From: an uncultured Sphingopyxis sp.
GTDB lineage: Bacteria > Pseudomonadota > Alphaproteobacteria > Sphingomonadales > Sphingomonadaceae
Reading direction: 5' to 3'
Length of the DNA stretch: 33,254 nucleotides
NCBI GenBank assembly: GCA_937873425.1
Contig: CALMYE010000102.1
Location: 1-33,254, forward strand
Of this stretch, positions 31,588-33,254 are shown piece after piece; position 1 is the first letter of the stretch; every line of letters starts with the position of its first letter. Under the pieces are notes generated by a model that made no database searches, was not told the origin of the DNA, and saw nothing but the letters and a program-made list of their open reading frames with translations. The position numbers and the translations under genes were made by a program.

Positions 31588-33088
31588 CGAAGGTCCTCAG
31601 CTGGTCGTAACGGGCGCAGTCGGCGATCGGCGGATGGCGCTGCGCGCTATCCTCGGAGGTGATGATCGTAAGTGGGCGCGGCGGCTCGCCGTGCCGCGCC
31701 AGGATGTTGAGGATCAGATCGTCGCTCGCCGTGCCGGTCGCCAGCGCTTCGCGCACGGCCGCTTCGACCGGATCCAGGCCATCGATCAGCACGGCCGACA
31801 GCACACGGACGAACCGGCGGTCGGCATCGTCGCCATGGCCAAGCTTGCGGCGCAGGCGTGCCAGCGCCGGCGGCAGATCCCAGTCCTGGAAGGGCGCGCC
31901 GTTCCGCAGCGCACCGGGCTTGCGGGCCAGCACCGGCAGATAATGCCAGGGGTCATAGATCGTGCGGTTGCGCCCGAAGTAGCGAGGGTGCTCGGCGACA
32001 ACCTCCTCGCCGCAGCGCACGACAATGCGGTCGGCATAGGCCCGGACCTGCACCGTGCGCCGCGCCACCGTCGAGAGGACCGAGTAGCGGTTGCGGTCAA
32101 AGCTGATCAGGCAGGTGCCGGTCACGGCATGCTCGCTCTCATTGAAGCCGTCGAACGGCCCCAGCATCGGTTGCAGTGCCGATCGTTCGATCTCCAGCAC
32201 CTGCGCCACGGTCAGCTCGCCCTGTTCGGGATGGGCCTGACGTTCCGCCCAGCGCCGACACTCGGCCTCCAGCCAGCCATTAAGCTCTTCGAGGCTGGCG
32301 AACCGCAACCGGGGCTGGAAGAAGCGCCCCCGGATCGTCTGCACCTGGTTCTCGACCTGACCCTTCTCCCATCCCGCCGCAGGCGAGCAGGCGGTCGGCT
32401 CGACCATATAATGGTCGGTCATGATCAGGAACCGCCGGTTGAAGACCCGTTCCTTGCCGGTGAACACGCTCGTCACCGCCGTCTTCATATTATCGTAGAT
32501 GCCGCGGCCCGGCACACCTCCAAAGAAGGCAAAGCCGCGCGCATGCGCGTCGAACAGCATCTCCTGGCTCTCGCGCGGATAGGCCCGGACATAGACCGCC
32601 CGCGATGCACACAGCCGCATATGCGCAACCTTCACTCGCATCGGCTTGCCGGCGATCTCCACATCTTCATGGCTCCAGTCGAACTGGTAGGCCTCGCCCG
32701 GCTTGAACATCAGCGGGATGAAGGCGGTGACACCATCGCCGGCATCCTTGCGCCGGTCGGCCTTCCAGCGCGCCGCGTAGCGCCGAACGGCATCGTAGGA
32801 ACCCTCAAAACCTTCGCGCTCCAGCAGATCATGTATCCGCGTCATCCGCAGTCGCTCGCGCCTGCCGCGCACCTCGTTCTCTTCCAGCAGTGTGTTCAGG
32901 CGATCCTGAAACGGCCCGATCCGCGGCAGCGGCTGAACCTTGCGCTGATAGTCGAATGCGCCTTCCGGCGCCCGGATCGCCTTGCGGATCACCTTCCGCG
33001 ACACATGCAAATCCCGTGCGATCGCCTTGATCGCCTTACCACCGGCATACTCGCGCCGAATCCGAACCACTGTCTCCAAAACCAACAT
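31574..33088 (-). CDS. istA: IS21 transposase IstA
   Basis: 504 residues. N-terminal helix-turn-helix ([23 protein letters not shown]) for terminal-repeat binding, then the rve integrase core with DDE residues Asp137 (FDWSHED), Asp199 (IYDNMK) and Glu246 (KGQVENQV). The frame is intact, so the element may be active. A long plus-strand open frame in the same region is a high-GC shadow. Confidence 0.96.
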   Translation of the reverse strand: MLVLETVVRIRREYAGGKAIKAIARDLHVSRKVIRKAIRAPEGAFDYQRKVQPLPRIGPFQDRLNTLLEENEVRGRRERLRMTRIHDLLEREGFEGSYDAVRRYAARWKADRRKDAGDGVTAFIPLMFKPGEAYQFDWSHEDVEIAGKPMRVKVAHMRLCASRAVYVRAYPRESQEMLFDAHARGFAFFGGVPGRGIYDNMKTAVTSVFTGKERVFNRRFLIMTDHYMVEPTACSPAAGWEKGQVENQVQTIRGRFFQPRLRFASLEELNGWLEAECRRWAERQAHPEQGELTVAQVLEIERSALQPMLGPFDGFNESEHAVTGTCLISFDRNRYSVLSTVARRTVQVRAYADRIVVRCGEEVVAEHPRYFGRNRTIYDPWHYLPVLARKPGALRNGAPFQDWDLPPALARLRRKLGHGDDADRRFVRVLSAVLIDGLDPVEAAVREALATGTASDDLILNILARHGEPPRPLTIITSEDSAQRHPPIADCARYDQLRTFDAAA

Positions 33089-33139
33089 CCCGATCTCGCC
33101 GCCTGATTATCCAGCCGGCTGCTTAAACCATCGAAATGA

Positions 33140-33200
33140 GGGGTCCCTTTTAGACGCCGATCACCCCGCTAACGGGGTCCTTTTTGCACGCCGATCCACA
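33140..33200. repeat. IS21 right end, double repeat
   Basis: Inverted copies GGGGTCC-x-TTTT...GCCGAT at 33140-33161 and 33174-33195, the outer one followed by CCACA. Together with the left end these define the element's boundaries. Confidence 0.85.
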
Positions 33201-33254
33201 GTGGCGATTGCCGAGCTTGTCCATTGCGGCACCGTAAGAACGTAGCCCGTCAGT
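33201..33254 (-). other. Flank right of the IS, possible start of the interrupted gene
   Basis: On the minus strand an ATG opens MDKLGNRH and runs straight into the IS. It may be the original start of the gene at 29960, but the two frames do not join directly when the IS is removed, so a small deletion or another origin is possible. No ribosome site is evident. Confidence 0.35.

Larger units (their letters stand above)
30685..33200 (-). mobile_element. IS21-family insertion sequence
   Basis: About 2.5 kb with istA and istB on the minus strand, terminal TGT...ACA, and two copies of a 22-base repeat at each end. Its GC content is visibly higher than that of the surrounding genes, fitting recent transfer. 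No target-site duplication was found: the left flank ends AACGC and the right flank starts GTGGC. It interrupts the gene at 29960. Confidence 0.9.

Noticed and set aside
31505..33106. 533-codon plus-strand open frame over istA
   Set aside because: It is antisense to a clear transposase with DDE motif and helix-turn-helix; open antisense frames are common in GC-rich IS genes.
1..33254. CRISPR array, tRNA or rRNA genes
   Set aside because: No regularly spaced repeats and no tRNA- or rRNA-like conserved segments were seen on reading.

Overview
The window looks like an accessory segment of an alphaproteobacterial replicon, most likely a sphingomonad plasmid. This rests on the Xre/ParS-RES toxin-antitoxin pair (the characterised ParST came from Sphingobium), a GC-rich IS21-family element, and a long one-way run of small uncharacterised genes of the kind carried on plasmids. 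No rRNA, tRNA, phage structural, conjugation or replication genes were recognised. No stretch over about 300 bases lacks a gene, and only one host gene (23354..24202) is on the plus strand.

Region by region. 1-249: no convincing gene, one short inverted repeat. 250-3003: secreted YG-repeat protein, three unknown genes and a DUF6283 protein. 2988-4670: promoter, ParS-like antitoxin, RES toxin and a HEAGH metallopeptidase-like protein, apparently one operon running into DUF6283. 4694-8293: membrane-anchored Mrr-like nuclease, a possible papain-like protein, a 52-residue membrane protein and three unknowns. 8347-13049: DNA cytosine-5 methyltransferase with an altered motif VI, then three unknowns. 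13050-13242: three closely packed inverted repeats. 13243-18628: about eleven small or medium unknowns, several joined by ATGA overlaps, one secreted, one built from two repeats. 18703-22207: two tandem paralogues of about 525 residues, each preceded by a copy of the same structured, RNA-like element. 22244-27670: membrane protein with C-terminal Cys pair, divergent CoiA-like nuclease, tyrosine recombinase, NERD nuclease, short unknown and a membrane-anchored SmpA-like protein. 27781-29830: a tiny Trp/Gly peptide gene between an inverted repeat and a terminator, then five small or medium unknowns. 29960-33200: a gene cut by a complete IS21-family insertion (istA, istB, double terminal repeats).

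How the parts work together: the toxin-antitoxin unit would stabilise the replicon, the methyltransferase could protect it from host restriction, and four predicted nucleases or recombinases (Mrr-like, CoiA-like, NERD, tyrosine recombinase) suggest DNA processing or defence. Most remaining genes cannot be given a function from sequence alone. The most unusual features are the duplicated RNA-like element, the toxin-antitoxin/metallopeptidase operon, and the tiny gene with its flanking control signals.
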